From Neonectria sp. B-13 (Eukaryota > Ascomycota > Sordariomycetes > Hypocreales > Nectriaceae), in the NCBI GenBank assembly GCA_002682825.1, contig NOKP01000005.1:372001-436000 (forward strand): a stretch of DNA of 64,000 nt, written 5' to 3'. The notes under the pieces were generated by a model, which saw only the letters and a list, made by a program, of their open reading frames with translations, was not told where the DNA came from and ran no database searches. How positions within the stretch are numbered: position 1 is the stretch's first letter; the number at the start of each line of letters is the position of its first letter. The translations under genes were made by a program, and so were the position numbers. Positions 33,483 through 45,116 of this stretch are shown piece by piece.

Positions 33483-35180
33483 ATGAAGCCCAGAGTCTAT
33501 CAGTTCCTGGTTGGCGTGTTTGCGTCCTTCGGGTCGCTCCTCTTCGGCTATGACTTGGGTGTTATTGCCCAGGTCATTGCTTCTGAGTCCTACAAGGACT
33601 TGTTCAACGTCACTGGTACCGACTCTTCCACGTAAGGCTTTTTCCATTCCTCTTCCTTTCAGTCTGTTATTATGCCTCCATTTACTTACCCGTCGCAGCG
33701 GTGCCGTGGTCGCCTTGTTCACCGGCGGTGCCTTTTTCGGCGCTTGGTGGGCGTCTCCCACGACAGAATATCTCGGTAGACGATGGACCATCAACATCGG
33801 CAGCGTCATCTTCATCGTTGGAGGAGCCTTGCAAACCGCCGCGCCCAAGATCTCCTATCTGATGGCTGGACGTTTCCTCGCTGGTCTCGGCGTCGGATTC
33901 CTGACCATGATCATCCCGCTGTACCAGGCCGAGATTGCACACCCGTCCATCAGAGGTGCGTACAACCAACTCTCCTCTACTCAATCAGTACAAGGCTCTG
34001 CTTGCTGACTTCATTCCAGGAACTGTCACTGCTCTTCAGCAGTTCATGCTTGGCATCGGCGCCCTCGTTGCGTCATGGACCGGCTGGGGCACCTTCAACA
34101 TCTACACCGACACTCGACAGTGGCGCATCCCCTTGGGCGTCCAAATCATCCCTGCCCTCATCCTCGGCGCTCTCATCTTCCTCTTCCCCGAGTCTCCTCG
34201 CTGGCTCATCGACAACAACAAGCCCGAAGAAGGCCTCAAGACCCTTGCTCGCCTGCACAGTAACGGCAATGAGGATGACCCTTGGGTCCGCGCCGAATTC
34301 GAGCAGATCCAGGAGAGCATTACCTTTGAACATGAGAATGAAGCCACGTCTTACAAGGAGCTGTTTACCAACATGTCCTGCTTCCGCCGTCTCTTCATTG
34401 CCTGCGCCCTTCAAGCATCCATCCAAATGACAGGTAACACATCGCCAGCTCCGGCAAAATGGAATGCGCGCCCTGCTAACGTGTTGCACAGGTGTCTCCG
34501 CAATTCAGTATTACTCCGTTACGATCTACCAGCAAGCAGGCATTGGACCCAGTGATGCCCTCAAGTATCAAGCCATCAACTCCATCATCGCACTCATCGC
34601 CCAAGCCTTGTGCATTGCATACATCGATCGTTTCGGCCGCCGCTGGACCCTCATCTGGGGCAATCTCTTCAACATGCTTACCTTCATTATTGCTACTATA
34701 ATGTTGGCCGTCTACCCGCCTGGCTCCGGCAGCGCTGCTCAGGGTTGGGGTTTCATCATCGTCACTTGGGCATACAACTTCTCCTTCTCTGCCACTTGCG
34801 GACCCCTTTCCTGGATTATTCCCGCCGAGATCTTTGATACTCGCACGAGAGCCAAGGGTGTGTCTCTCGCAACCATGACCTCTTTCGCCTTCAACACCAT
34901 GATTGGCCAAGTCACAGGCATTGCAATGGAAGCCATCGGGTGGAAATACTACCTTGTGTTTGTCATTTGCAACTTCACCAACGCAGCCTTCTTCTGGGCC
35001 ATCCTCCCGGAGACCAAGCAGCTGCCCCTTGAGGAGATGAACTACTTGTTTACTCATGCGCCGTGGTTTGTCCCTGGCACAGATAAGAAGCAGTATGCGG
35101 CTGACTACCAGGGAGACTTGGAACGCAGGGCAGAGAAATTTGACAGCAAGGCAGCAGCTGAAGGCATTGAGCATGAGTAG
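33483..35180 (+). CDS. MFS sugar transporter 1
   Basis: Exons 33483-33631, 33699-33955, 34020-34433 and 34492-35180 give 502 aa, the usual length. Signature elements are FGYDLGVIAQV in helix 1, EYLGRRWT (R-x-G-R-R) after helix 2, PESPRWLID after helix 6, Q-Y-Y helix 7 region SAIQYYSVTIY, DRFGRRW after helix 8, and PETKQLPLEEM after helix 12, all diagnostic of fungal hexose or quinate-type sugar permeases. It is a plasma-membrane proton symporter or facilitator. It lies within a stretch of decayed aromatic-pathway genes but is itself intact. CreA-type sites upstream suggest glucose repression. Exact substrate unknown. Confidence 0.93.
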
Positions 35181-36225
35181 TTTAGTACAACGGTGTGAAG
35201 GCGATGGCTGTAGCTAGGTTATGTTGGCAGTAATATCAAGACACGATTACTGACAGAGTTATGCTGCGTTGACAATGTTACAATGTGAAACTTGAGGTTA
35301 CTGCAATCTTAAACGACTTAATTGATAAATGCTCAGTTAGTCGGCCTGATGCATATGCAGAAAGTGAGCCCATGTATAATGTTATAAAATTGAGTTAGAA
35401 CCAAGCGAATAATGCAACTGCGTCGGCTTGGTTGCAAAGGCACTGTCCAGCATTGAAGTGAATTCATCGCTCTTGCAGACCCATGCGATCGGCTTCAGCT
35501 ACGGGTACCGAACCAAGCCTTGGATACATACTCCCAGCCTTGTTACGGAACAAGTGTCGCGTAGACCTACGCTATATGCGAATCGTGGTTGTTCCCCCTC
35601 TCAGCATCTGAAAGCGGCTCGGTCCTTTTTACTCTCGCGAACCAAGCTGGCGATCTGTTCTTGAGATAGAGATCCAAGAACAGCCACATAATCCGGGCGA
35701 GCGAGCTTCATACCGTACGCCGGCGAGTTCAAGTGCGTGAAATCTTGGTCCAGTCTGCATCGGGGGAATTTCATTGCCCTGGTGGTCAGGAGCCAGGCGG
35801 CGCACTCTCTTCGCATCAGGCGCCAGAGGATCTGGAATTCTCTGCTTCTCTATGGGTAACAGATCAGATTGCTTCTTGTGATGGAGACTTATACTAGACG
35901 GGTGAGACAGAAGACTGTCCATGTCGATGATGTCCTGAGTTGAGACAAGTTCAGGAGATTCGTCGGGATCATTACCGCCTGGCCCCTTCGTTGTACACGG
36001 CGGGACAAGCACGCTAGTGCCCGACCAGGTGCCGTCCGACAAAGGTAACACCCACTCTGGGGTCAATGGTTGCGACTTGTGCTATTCCAAGACGTTAGGA
36101 TATTGACAAAGCCAGGCGGAAGTTCGAAGTTACTCACCCGTTGAAAGGTGACGAGGCGCCCAAAAACCATCCAACCTTCTTTACACATTAACAGCTTATC
36201 ATTCTCGAGGTTGAGCCGGGGAGCG
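35181..36225. other. Spacer with an uncertain disrupted open frame
   Basis: On the minus strand, 36066-35629 and the overlapping 35816-35601 are open in adjacent frames and read like one protein with a frameshift (for example YGMKLARPDYVAVLGSLSQEQ). I recognise no family. It may be another decayed gene of the neighbourhood. Confidence 0.25.
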
Positions 36226-36770
36226 AGGAGGCCCTTCGGAGGTCAACCCTTCAGGCACAGTGCCGACGCTCCTAGTCTGCTACCCTGACGGTTCCAAGTA
36301 TCTTGTCCGGCAATCAATCATGATCCTCCAATTCTTTGAAGAAGCATTTCCACATCTTCCCTCTCTGCTCCCACTGTTGAGTCAGCCCCTGCAGCGCGCC
36401 TTGGTCCGCGACCTGGTGAACATCCTGGCAATTGACATTCAACCGAAGACGAACCTACCGCGCTCTAGCGCCTGGGGAATTTTGGGATTTCCTCGCGGGA
36501 CTGGTGCAAAGAACAAATGGTCTCGGGCTTTTCTGCTTTTGAGTCGATAATGCAGACATGCGCCGGCAAGTACTACGTTGGCGACAGCATCACACTAGCT
36601 GATGTGGTACTGGCACCGGCTGTGGAGGCTGCACTACGGTGGAAGGTGGATATAAATACATATCCCTGCTAAAAGATGTTTGTCAAAGATTTAAAGACCT
36701 GCCAGAGGTGGTTCAGGCGGATTGGCGACATCAGGAGGACACTCCAGAAGGTTTGAGGCGTCGGACGTAG
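36226..36770 (+). pseudogene. maiA: Maleylacetoacetate isomerase pseudogene
   Basis: NPSGTVPTLLVCYPDG, QSIMILQFFEEAFP and DLVNILAIDIQPKTNL match the glutathione-S-transferase-fold maleylacetoacetate isomerase after its first 40 or so residues. After a frameshift near 36475 come SRDWCKEQMVSGFSAFESIM and GKYYVGDSITLADVVLAP. After a second near 36665 come LPEVVQADWRHQEDTPE and a stop at 36768-36770. The N-terminal β1 segment with the S-S-C motif is not found upstream. The intact enzyme converts maleylacetoacetate to fumarylacetoacetate between HmgA and fumarylacetoacetase. No splice sites can explain the shifts. Confidence 0.88.
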
Positions 36771-36774
36771 ATTC

Positions 36775-36965
36775 GACGATTGGCCACTATAACCAATATA
36801 AGAGGAAGGACGAAACTCATCCTGGATGCTAACTTCAAGCTCAATGCTAGACGATTTCTTTGAAGCTCTTTGCGAAGTTGAAGAGCCGCGGAGTATTTTA
36901 GGGGTTTGTGGGCGGGTTCGAGGGCGTGTTCTCGTACAAGATACATAAATGTAGATACTTGTCAG
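36775..36965 (-). pseudogene. Second fumarylacetoacetase fragment
   Basis: Reading leftward from 36965, a short stretch ends ...EPAHKPLKY and then, in another frame, IELEVSIQDEF. This corresponds to the region of fumarylacetoacetase after SPWVV. The nucleotide stretch around 36795-36865 is clearly similar to 31030-31100 inside the first relic (shared AACTCATCCTGGATG). It abuts the 3' end of the isomerase relic on the opposite strand. Confidence 0.6.
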
Positions 36966-37541
36966 CGGAGGGCAATTGGCGCAAAAGGCAATAGTATCAT
37001 AAGCCCAATCCCCAAGACGGTTCTCATTCGTTACATGCTAATCAAATCACGTTGGGTACGGCCACACAAGCCCCGGCCCCGGACCTCTACCGGTGCGACT
37101 TCGATAAACTTGCACTGATCCATTCTTCGTCGATCACGATGGTGTATTAACAGAAGTGCGACTAAGTATTCGTCTATGACGTGTTCCTGAGGTCGTTGTG
37201 ATGGTTATCGAGACGACCTTCAACGTCAATGATTCTAAGTAAGGGTGAATTTGAGGGAGACAGCATGAAAGATGGATTGAAGATGTGTCGTGACGGCAAG
37301 CATTCATTTCCCTCGCCGAGGCTTACTTAACAGACATTGGCAGACAGCCGATGCCAGGAAGATTGGTGCGGCTGTGATCAGGCAGTTATTCTCAGCCACT
37401 AACTCGGATTTAACTATAGAAGGCCTGGCAGCAAAATGTGCAAATCGTACTCTAACGATATGCCAAAGCAAAAACCATAAATTACCCGCAACTCCTGCGA
37501 CCTTCTTTTTACAGAGTTAAAAGAGAAGAGGAGATGTTTCC
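36966..37541. other. Spacer downstream of the WD40 NLR
   Basis: No gene seen. It should contain the 3' UTR of the leftward NLR. Confidence 0.4.
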
Positions 37542-40500
37542 TTATAGATGTTCACATAGCTGATTTATGTGACCGTTGGACGGTCCCCTAGCAGGGAAGC
37601 CTATCGAGAGTACCCTTCCTGAGATACAGCCGAGGGCAATCGTCGTGGTCGAGGGCGATATGGCCGAGGCGGAGGGCCGGTAGTCGGGAGGAAGCCAGAG
37701 CACCTTATACCCATCCCAGCTGATCCAGCTCCGGTCGAGGCTTAGACCGCAGCCGTGATATTGGGAGTTGTAAGCAGCAGGCCGAAGCGAGCCCGTGGCG
37801 TCGTACGATATGGCGTGTGGTGAAGTGCCGACCACGATCAACTTTCGTAGGCGGGATCCCGTCGCCGCATCCATAATTCTTATCACCTTTCTGCCTGAGG
37901 TGATGCTGCCCGATGATGCTAACATAGCAATAAGCTTTAAGTCGGGCGAGAATGCGACCGACCAGACCCGGCCATGGCCCTCAAGCCTTTGCTGAAGGGA
38001 TCCCGTTGCCACATCCCAAATCTTTACCGTCTCATCATCTGACCCTGATGCGATAAGCGTCGAGTCGGGCGAGAATGTCACTAAATAGACACGGTCGCTA
38101 TGGCCCTCAAACGTTTGTTGAAGGGATCCCGTTGGTATATCCCAGACCTTTACTGTCTTACCATATGACCCGGATGCGATAAGCTTTGAATCAGGTGAGA
38201 TTATGACTGATAACATCTGATGGCCATGGCCCTCAAGCGTTTGTTGAAGGGATCCCGTTGCCACATCCCAAATCTTTACCGTATCATCAGTTGACCCTGA
38301 TACAACAAGCTTTGAGTCAGGTGAGAACGCGACCGACCAGATAATACTACTATGGCCCTCAAGTGTTTGTAGAAGGCATCCCGTTGCTGCATCCCAGACC
38401 TTTACTGTCTTACCATATGACCCCGATGCGATAAGCTTTGAGTTAGGCGAGATTATGACTGATAACACCCGATGATCATGTCCCTCAAGCGTTCGTTGGA
38501 GGGATCCTGTTTCTGCATCCCAGATCTTGACTGTCTTATCGTCTGACCCTGATATGAGCCGCCTGCCGTCACTAGAGAACGCGACCGACGTGACTGGCTC
38601 GCCATGGCCTTCGAGCGTGCGTTGGAAGGCCCCCATCTCTATATCCCAAATCTTTATTTCCTTACCCCCAAAGGGGCCGCCTGACCCTAACCCCGATGCA
38701 ATAAGCTTTGAGTTAGGCGAGAATGCGACTGATGACACTGAACCACCATTCCCCTTAAGTGTTTGTTGAAGGGCTCCTGTTACTGTATCCCAGATCTTGA
38801 CCGTCTCATCATGTGACCCTGATGCAATAAGCTTTAAGTCAGGTGAGAATGCAACCGATGAAACCTCATGGCCATGGCCCTCGAGAGTTTGTTGAAGGGA
38901 TCCCATCGTTGTATCCCAGATCTTCACTGTTTTATCGACTGACCCTGAAGCGAGCCTTCTACCGTTGCTAGAGAACGTAACCGACGTGACTGAGTCGAGG
39001 TGGCCCTCAAGCGTGAGTTGCAGCGCCCCCGTCACTGCGTCCCAGATATTTACTGTCCTATCGGTTGACCCCGACGCAAGCCGTCTACCATCGCTAGAAA
39101 ACGCAACCGACGTGAGTGAGTTAACGCAACCCTCAAGCGTGCGTTGCAGCGTCCCAGTCGCTGAGTCCCAGATCTTTACCGTCGTATCAGTTGACCCCGA
39201 CGCGAGCCGCCTGCCGTCACCAGAGAACGCGACCGACACAACCGAGTCGCTGTGACCCTCGAGCGTGCGTTGCGGCGCCCCAGTCGCTGCGTCCCAGATC
39301 TTGACTGCCCCATCGTCCGATCCCGACGCAAGCCGCCCGCCGTCGCCGGAGAACGCGACCGACCTGACTGAGTCGCCGTGGCCCTCGAGCGTTTGCAAGC
39401 AAGGGTCCCAAGTATGACCCATGATCGGTTTTGTTGTTATCCAGCTAATATGTTCCTGAAATGTCTCTCGAATAACGCTTCTCTCTGGAGCAAAGACAAG
39501 CGCTGACATGTAGAGCTGGAGGGGTGCCTGGTCAATTGCTGGGCGGCAGTTGAGGATGAAACGCTTTGCATCGTGAAGAAACCGCGAGACTTCGGCACCA
39601 TTATCGGGCTAAGTAATGTCTTAGAAAATACCGGCGTATGGCTTTGGAAGTGACTTACATGAATCAGGCTCTGCAACTCGTCTATGGGCCCGATGCTCTC
39701 CGATATCCTGCCAATGAGACTCAATGCTTCAAGCCAATGGAGGAAGTGGCGCTGGAGGAATTGGAATGCTTGGTGTCCGTCATAAATCCTAACTCTGCTG
39801 CCCTTCAAGTGATACACCCAGTACAGGCACGCATATTGAACCTCTGATGGTAGGCAGCTGTCGATCTTTCGTCTGTCGACGTCCTCTCGAAGCCTTCCGG
39901 GCATTTGCAGGCCACAGATATCTTTCTTGAGAGAATCTTCCTTCATAAGCAGATCAAGACATCTAGTCACCAGCTTCTCGTGGCTCGACCTCTCGTCAAC
40001 CCAAAACTGGTATGTCTTGCACTCGTCGCCGAGGAGAAAGTCCCGGAATGATTGGTGAAAGAGTTTGACAGGAGCATTTGCATCAGACGGTATATCCAAG
40101 ACCGAACGAAGTCGAAGTAGCCTATTATCGATAACTGTCTTACTAATTCCAAGCAGGCAAGATAGACCAATCGTGGAAAGTGGTGTGGCGAGAATAACGA
40201 TCGAACCGACAATATCCCGGAATTCCCTGACTATGTTCCTTTTGGCTGGGCCATTCAGGCCGACAAGAAACTGGTTTAAGACCGGGGAATACGTCGCGTC
40301 AAGTTTGGACATCTCTTCGGTCTGATACTCAAGAACCTTTGTAAGCTGTTCGTTCGGAGGCGCAAGCCTACTGTCGCTGATAAACCGGCAAGCGGTTGCA
40401 GCAAAGATAAAAAGCGGAGTAGCCATCTTGACGAGTCTCCTGACATTCGTTTGGCCGGGCCAATCTGAAGGTAGACATCCGTCTGGTGTGGCCGCGTCGT

Positions 40501-42396
40501 TGTAATCGAGTCGGATCTGTTCTAGTCGGAACTCCAGGAATGTTGATATGTCATTCGCGATGCTCGACTCGGGAATCTCATGGAGAATCAGATCTTGATA
40601 CTTGCCATGTATGCTTTGGAAGCCAAGGCGAATGGGAAGCTCTGGCCTGCTGGTTACGAAGAATCTTAGGCCGACTGATGCCGAGCACATTGCCAAGAGG
40701 CGGATGATCTCCCTGATATCCTCTTCGCGGTCACACTCGTCGAGAGCATCGACCACAACCACTATCGTCTGAGGAATATTGGGGTCCCGTCCAACCTCTT
40801 TCAGCGGTTGTAGAATAAGCTTCTCGAATTGTTCGTTCATAGCTTTGTCGGCAATAGAGTGGTCGGCCTCGATCGCGTTTCGAACGTGCTGAGCCAAGCG
40901 AGGGTGCTTGTGGACTAGCTGGACGGCGAGGCTAGTGAAGAACCGCGTTGCTTTGCTACGGTCCCCTTCGCCCCTCTTGAAGAAAAAGCTGGCTCCAAGC
41001 GCTCCTTTTTCTGCCAGGCTGTGGGCCACAGTACGAGAGATTGTGGATTTTCCGGTGCCTGCCATTCCCTGCAGCCAGTATATGCATTTGCGGTCTATCT
41101 CGCTGACCCAATTTATTATTGCGTCGAGGAGCTCAACTCGGGTATTTGGTAAGCAGGTTGGATTCTTTTTTTCGGAGTAGGAGTCGAAGGACGCTCCAGA
41201 AGCAATGGGAAGACGGTTCAGCGATGCCATGTGGGTGGTTGTGCTAGTTGGAAAGCCGTCAGTCATCGGGGTTGGGTGAGCGAGAATCATGCTTTCAGTC
41301 TCACCGTAAGCCTTGCACTTCGTTCTTCAGGTCTTCGCCAACTTAAGGCCCGTTAGCTATATACCATCTCGAGCTCGAAGGGGAACTAACGTGATACAAT
41401 TACGTCAACTGCGCGCCGTGTGGCTTGAAGGTGGCTGGTTGGAACGTAACGGAGAAGCTCCTTCGCGTAGGCAGCCGCAGTCGCAGACGCATACCGCTGC
41501 CACCGATCGTTCTTATGCGAATCGGCGTAGTCGCAGATTCCCCTGATCACAAGGCAGGGAAACTGGTTCATCAAACCGGCGGCCTCCATCTCGAAACAAA
41601 GGCACTCCTCTCCTGCAGATTCTGCAATCTGGTCCCTGGTAGTGGCATCCTTGACGAGAGTGTTTCCAGAAGCGATGATTCCATAGTGGATCTGTGGATC
41701 GGTTGTGTTCCGCTGGTCACGCTCAACCTCCCCGGGTGAATCGCACTGGGCACATGTACTACCCCCAGCATGTTCATGTGTGGACTTGAATAGCCGATCG
41801 TTCTCGGGACCCTGATGAACGAAGCCGTGGGCTTTGGTCTTCATCTTGGGATTGGCTTCCCACATGGCTTGGAGCAGATCTGGAATCCTAGATTCCGCGA
41901 ACTCGTGCTCTGCCTGCAGGTTCGATAGCGCGCCGAGGAGGACCGGCGGGGGATTGCTGAGGGAGCCTTTCCGCTCCCATGTCTTATTCATCTTCGCCTT
42001 TCCTAGATCATACTGGATGACCCCTCCCGCTCTTCCATCGGGTTGCCCGACAACAACATCACCGAGCCGGATATCCCGACCTTGATCAGGTCGAGCAATG
42101 CCGCCGCCTATTCCCACCAACAAACCAATTCTAATCTGAGGTAGGGAAGAGAGAATGTTCGAGGCCGTAGTCGCCGCGGAAGTTAATCCGTACACACCGG
42201 CGGGAAGAGAGGCTATGACGATGTTGTGCTCACCTATCCGGCCCCATGTGTACGAGTTTGTGTCGGCCTGATGTTGCTCAAAGCCTTCAGGTGTCCCGTG
42301 CCGATCATCTAGTAGGGCCGTTGCTGCTGCTCGTTCGATGGGGAGTGCAGCAATCCACCCTATGGTATACAGGTCCGGGCTGTCTAGTACGGACAT
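37542..42396 (-). CDS. PNP-NACHT-WD40 NLR (HET-E-like architecture)
   Basis: Exons 42396-41391, 41341-41305, 41243-39659 and 39608-37542 join in frame to 1564 aa. Residues 1-335 are a purine-nucleoside-phosphorylase-like domain (IGWIAALPIERAAA, LLVGIGGGIA, IRLGDVVVG, EMEAAGL, ICDYADSHK). A short EDLKNEVQGLR linker leads to NACHT with Walker A GMAGTGKS (407-414) and Walker B VVVVDALDECD (509-519). About 12 WD40 repeats of 42 residues (948-1465) and a degenerate tail follow. Such receptors detect non-self; PNP-type N-termini are nucleoside- or ATP-cleaving effectors in related immune proteins. It is divergent from a HET-domain pseudogene. Confidence 0.9.
37842..39395 (-). repeat. Tandem 126-bp WD40-coding repeats
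   Basis: About 12 units of roughly 126 bp encode T-L-E-G-H...K-I-W-D repeats. Units 8 and 10 are nearly identical (about 38138-38212 against 38392-38466), two unit lengths apart, which is a sign of recent unequal exchange or conversion. This is the hypervariable sensor pattern of HET-E/HET-D/HET-R-type genes. Confidence 0.85.
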
Positions 42397-43022
42397 CGTG
42401 GAGAGCCTCAGTCGATTCTGCTCGGTCTCGGGCTCCAGGGGCGGGCCAGCATGCTACTCCGAGAGACAGGGTGATAATGAAAGAAGACACGATAGTATGA
42501 TGGCTATTGCTCATACGACGAAGCAGTTGGGCAGAGTTGGGCAGATGAAAAGTCGGCAGGAAATGCGTGATCAGTGATCTGACGAAGCTACCCCGCCTCG
42601 ACTTCGAGCGCGAGGCTGGCAGTTAAATGAGCACCTCTCGCCCAATTGTCTCATGCGCCACGATACCGCAGTCCCCCATGCGCTTCACTCATCATGCTTG
42701 ACTGTGTGTTTATTCCGTTTCCTCTAGAAGCCGTCTCGGAATAAGCAGCATTCCCGCATCTTTCTTCTTCCTCTGCTTCCACCATTAAGGCGTCCAGTAT
42801 AGACTCGATGTTTGGTGGTTTAGAGCACTTCAATCTCGCTGGCTCGACTATGGAAACACGAATGAGGTAGACACTCTGAATTGAGACCTAGCGTCATTCC
42901 GTTTTCGCAACTGAGGCTTATGCTGAGCCTGGCATGCATGAAAACCCGATTGGAGCCCAACAGCCTGTTCCCTCATTCATCTTCCCGCTCTGTTACGCAA
43001 TTGACAAAGATGATTGTTTGCA
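42397..43022. promoter_or_regulatory. Divergent region between NLR and HET pseudogene
   Basis: About 630 bp head-to-head spacer. No gene is supported and no obvious binding-site array is seen. Confidence 0.4.
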
Positions 43023-45116
43023 ATGGCCGAATGGGAAATCGAAAATCTCAAAGTAGGGGAGAAAGGTGGTCTTACTCCATCAAGCCCGTCCCCGATCACT
43101 ATGTCTCCATATTGCACGCTTCCGAGAGGGCACACCAGAGTCCTGGAGATCCAATCGTCCTGTAATCCCGACTCTCCCATCAACTGCAAGCTCCTCAATA
43201 TTGACCCGAAAGACGCCTCTGTTGACTATAATGCTCTGTCCTACACCTGGGGCGCGCCGGAATTTACCGAAACCATCACGCTGGATGGACAGCACACCAA
43301 ACTCGTCACGCCGACGCTGCACTCGGCACTCCGACGCTTTCGGCACCCTCTCAACCGCTGGAGGCTCTGGGCTGACACCGTGTGTATCAACTAAGACGAT
43401 GACGCCGACAAGGCCGCGCAGATCCCCTTGATGGGAGACATTTACCGCTGAGCTGCCTGCGTGCTCGTCTGGCTGGGTGCTGATGAGCAGCAAGTGACCA
43501 GCCTTCGAGCCCTGAACATCAATGCCCGCCAGAAAGACATCTCTTGGGCACCCGAGGAAATCTATACTATCCAAGCCGTCGTCGGGCATGCCCGGTTCCG
43601 CCGGCGCTGGGTAGTCCAAGAAGTAACCCTTAACGCCAACGTGACGCTCAACACCGGGTCGTCAGAGATGCCGTGGGCGCGGTTCATTCATGTTCTAGAA
43701 GTCGCTCAAGTCAAGTTAAGCATTGATGTGCCCATTGCGTATCTCTGGAGACGAAGAATCCTGCATCAATTTGGAAAGCTAGCCACAACCCCCGGCTTAA
43801 CAGTAGCTCAGAAGGTGGATTTAGTAAACCATGACGGCTCCCCTCAGGCAATTCGGAAGAATCGAGATATCTATGAGAATCACCTACGCCCATCGCGTCA
43901 GAAAGCTCCAGAGCCAGATATTACATCCATCCTAGGGCTCCTACAGCGATTTCACCACTTCGATTGCAAAGATGATCGCGATCGCCTGTATGCACTTGCT
44001 CATCTCTCATCTGACGTCCGGTTCCAAGAACCTGGGGATGAAGGAGAAGACCTCCCTGGATTCTCTGTTTCCTACAAGGAAGAACCTGAGAGAGTGTACG
44101 CCATGTTTGGCCGGTACCTCGTTGAGTCCGGTGTCCTCCGCCCCTCCGAGATCATCCGCCTGACAAACTAGCATGCCGTGAGGCATCATCTCACGGGCGT
44201 GTGTTCATGGGCTCCAGACTGGCGACTTCTGCTGGTTAGAGCGGACATCGCACCGGCCGTCGAGAAGGAGGCTGACGTTGTATTGGCAGCCAGCTTTGAG
44301 CACGCAGACTCCCGGCTCACTTTGCACTATGAAAGTGGGTTTTGGATTATCGAGATCATGGGGACATGGCAAAGTTTTCCTAAGGATCCGCAGCCCACGG
44401 ATACTATTGAGTGGCTTCAGACTACCTGGAAGTCCCTTCTTGGGGAATTGGTGCCGGATGATGCTGGCACGGAGATCCAAATCAGAGCCTTCCGAGACCT
44501 GATTGACATTCTTAGTCCGGAAACAGTGCACCTCGATGAAGCTTGCCATGGTTTCCTCCAGCAGGGCGATGTCATTGATCTCCTGTTTTTTCGATGATTG
44601 GCTTGCGGAGGAGCCTGTGGAGGTTTCGCAGACTTGGAAGAATTCTGATTACAGTGATGGCTACACATACGGCTCGCTCGAGGACTATTGGCCCGAACTG
44701 TTACCAGCTTCATGCGCGAGCTATGTAGTAGCATGAGAGGTCACCGGCTTTTCGTTATGTACCCTGACATGAGTGGACACCCCTACGACCTCTGCAAACA
44801 CGACGAGGACAACAGATGCAAGCGTCCGCGTTTCGGCATCGGGCCCTCTTACACGAGGATAGGGGATTGCATTGTCGGATGCGAAGGCTTCAAGTGGTAT
44901 GGTAACACGTGGAGGACGCTCGATCCAACCGACACGAACGCATGGATCCTACGTCCTGATGAGGACTATAGTAACGATCAAGACGAGGGAAATGGCGACG
45001 ACGACGGGGAGGCGGTTAGATTTCGTTTCGTTGGCGATTTTCGACTAGCAAGAGCATTGGATTATCATCGTCTGGAAGAGGGGAGGTCTCCTGGTGGTAA
45101 AATCGTCCTTGTTTAA
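43023..45116 (+). pseudogene. HET-domain (heterokaryon incompatibility) pseudogene
   Basis: A single frame runs from ATG 43023 to 44597 with three internal stops: TAA at 43392-43394 where Gln follows WADTVCIN, TGA at 43449-43451 where Arg follows MGDIY, and TAG at 44169-44171. Between them the HET domain is fully readable: DYNALSYTWG, RLWADTVCIN, VLVWLGAD, RFRRRWVVQEV. A slip at the T-run near 44585 moves the frame, and a second shift near 44690 returns it, after which the typical C-terminal GRRLFV-like and GDCIVGCEG stretches read on to 45114-45116. All three stops are C-to-T type changes. The intact protein would trigger incompatibility cell death; this copy is dead. Confidence 0.9.

Noticed and set aside
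36475..36670. Isomerase frameshifts considered as introns
   Set aside because: No GT or GC donor with an AG acceptor at a workable distance joins the frames, and the coding similarity is almost continuous across the shifts.
37842..39395. Regular 126-bp repeats considered as a satellite or CRISPR-like array
   Set aside because: They encode in-frame WD40 units of an NLR; the genome is eukaryotic and there are no unique spacers.
43392..43451. HET gene stops might lie inside introns
   Set aside because: The residues on both sides (WADTVCIN, MGDIY, VLVWLGAD) are core HET motifs and there are no GT-AG pairs that remove the stops without removing these.
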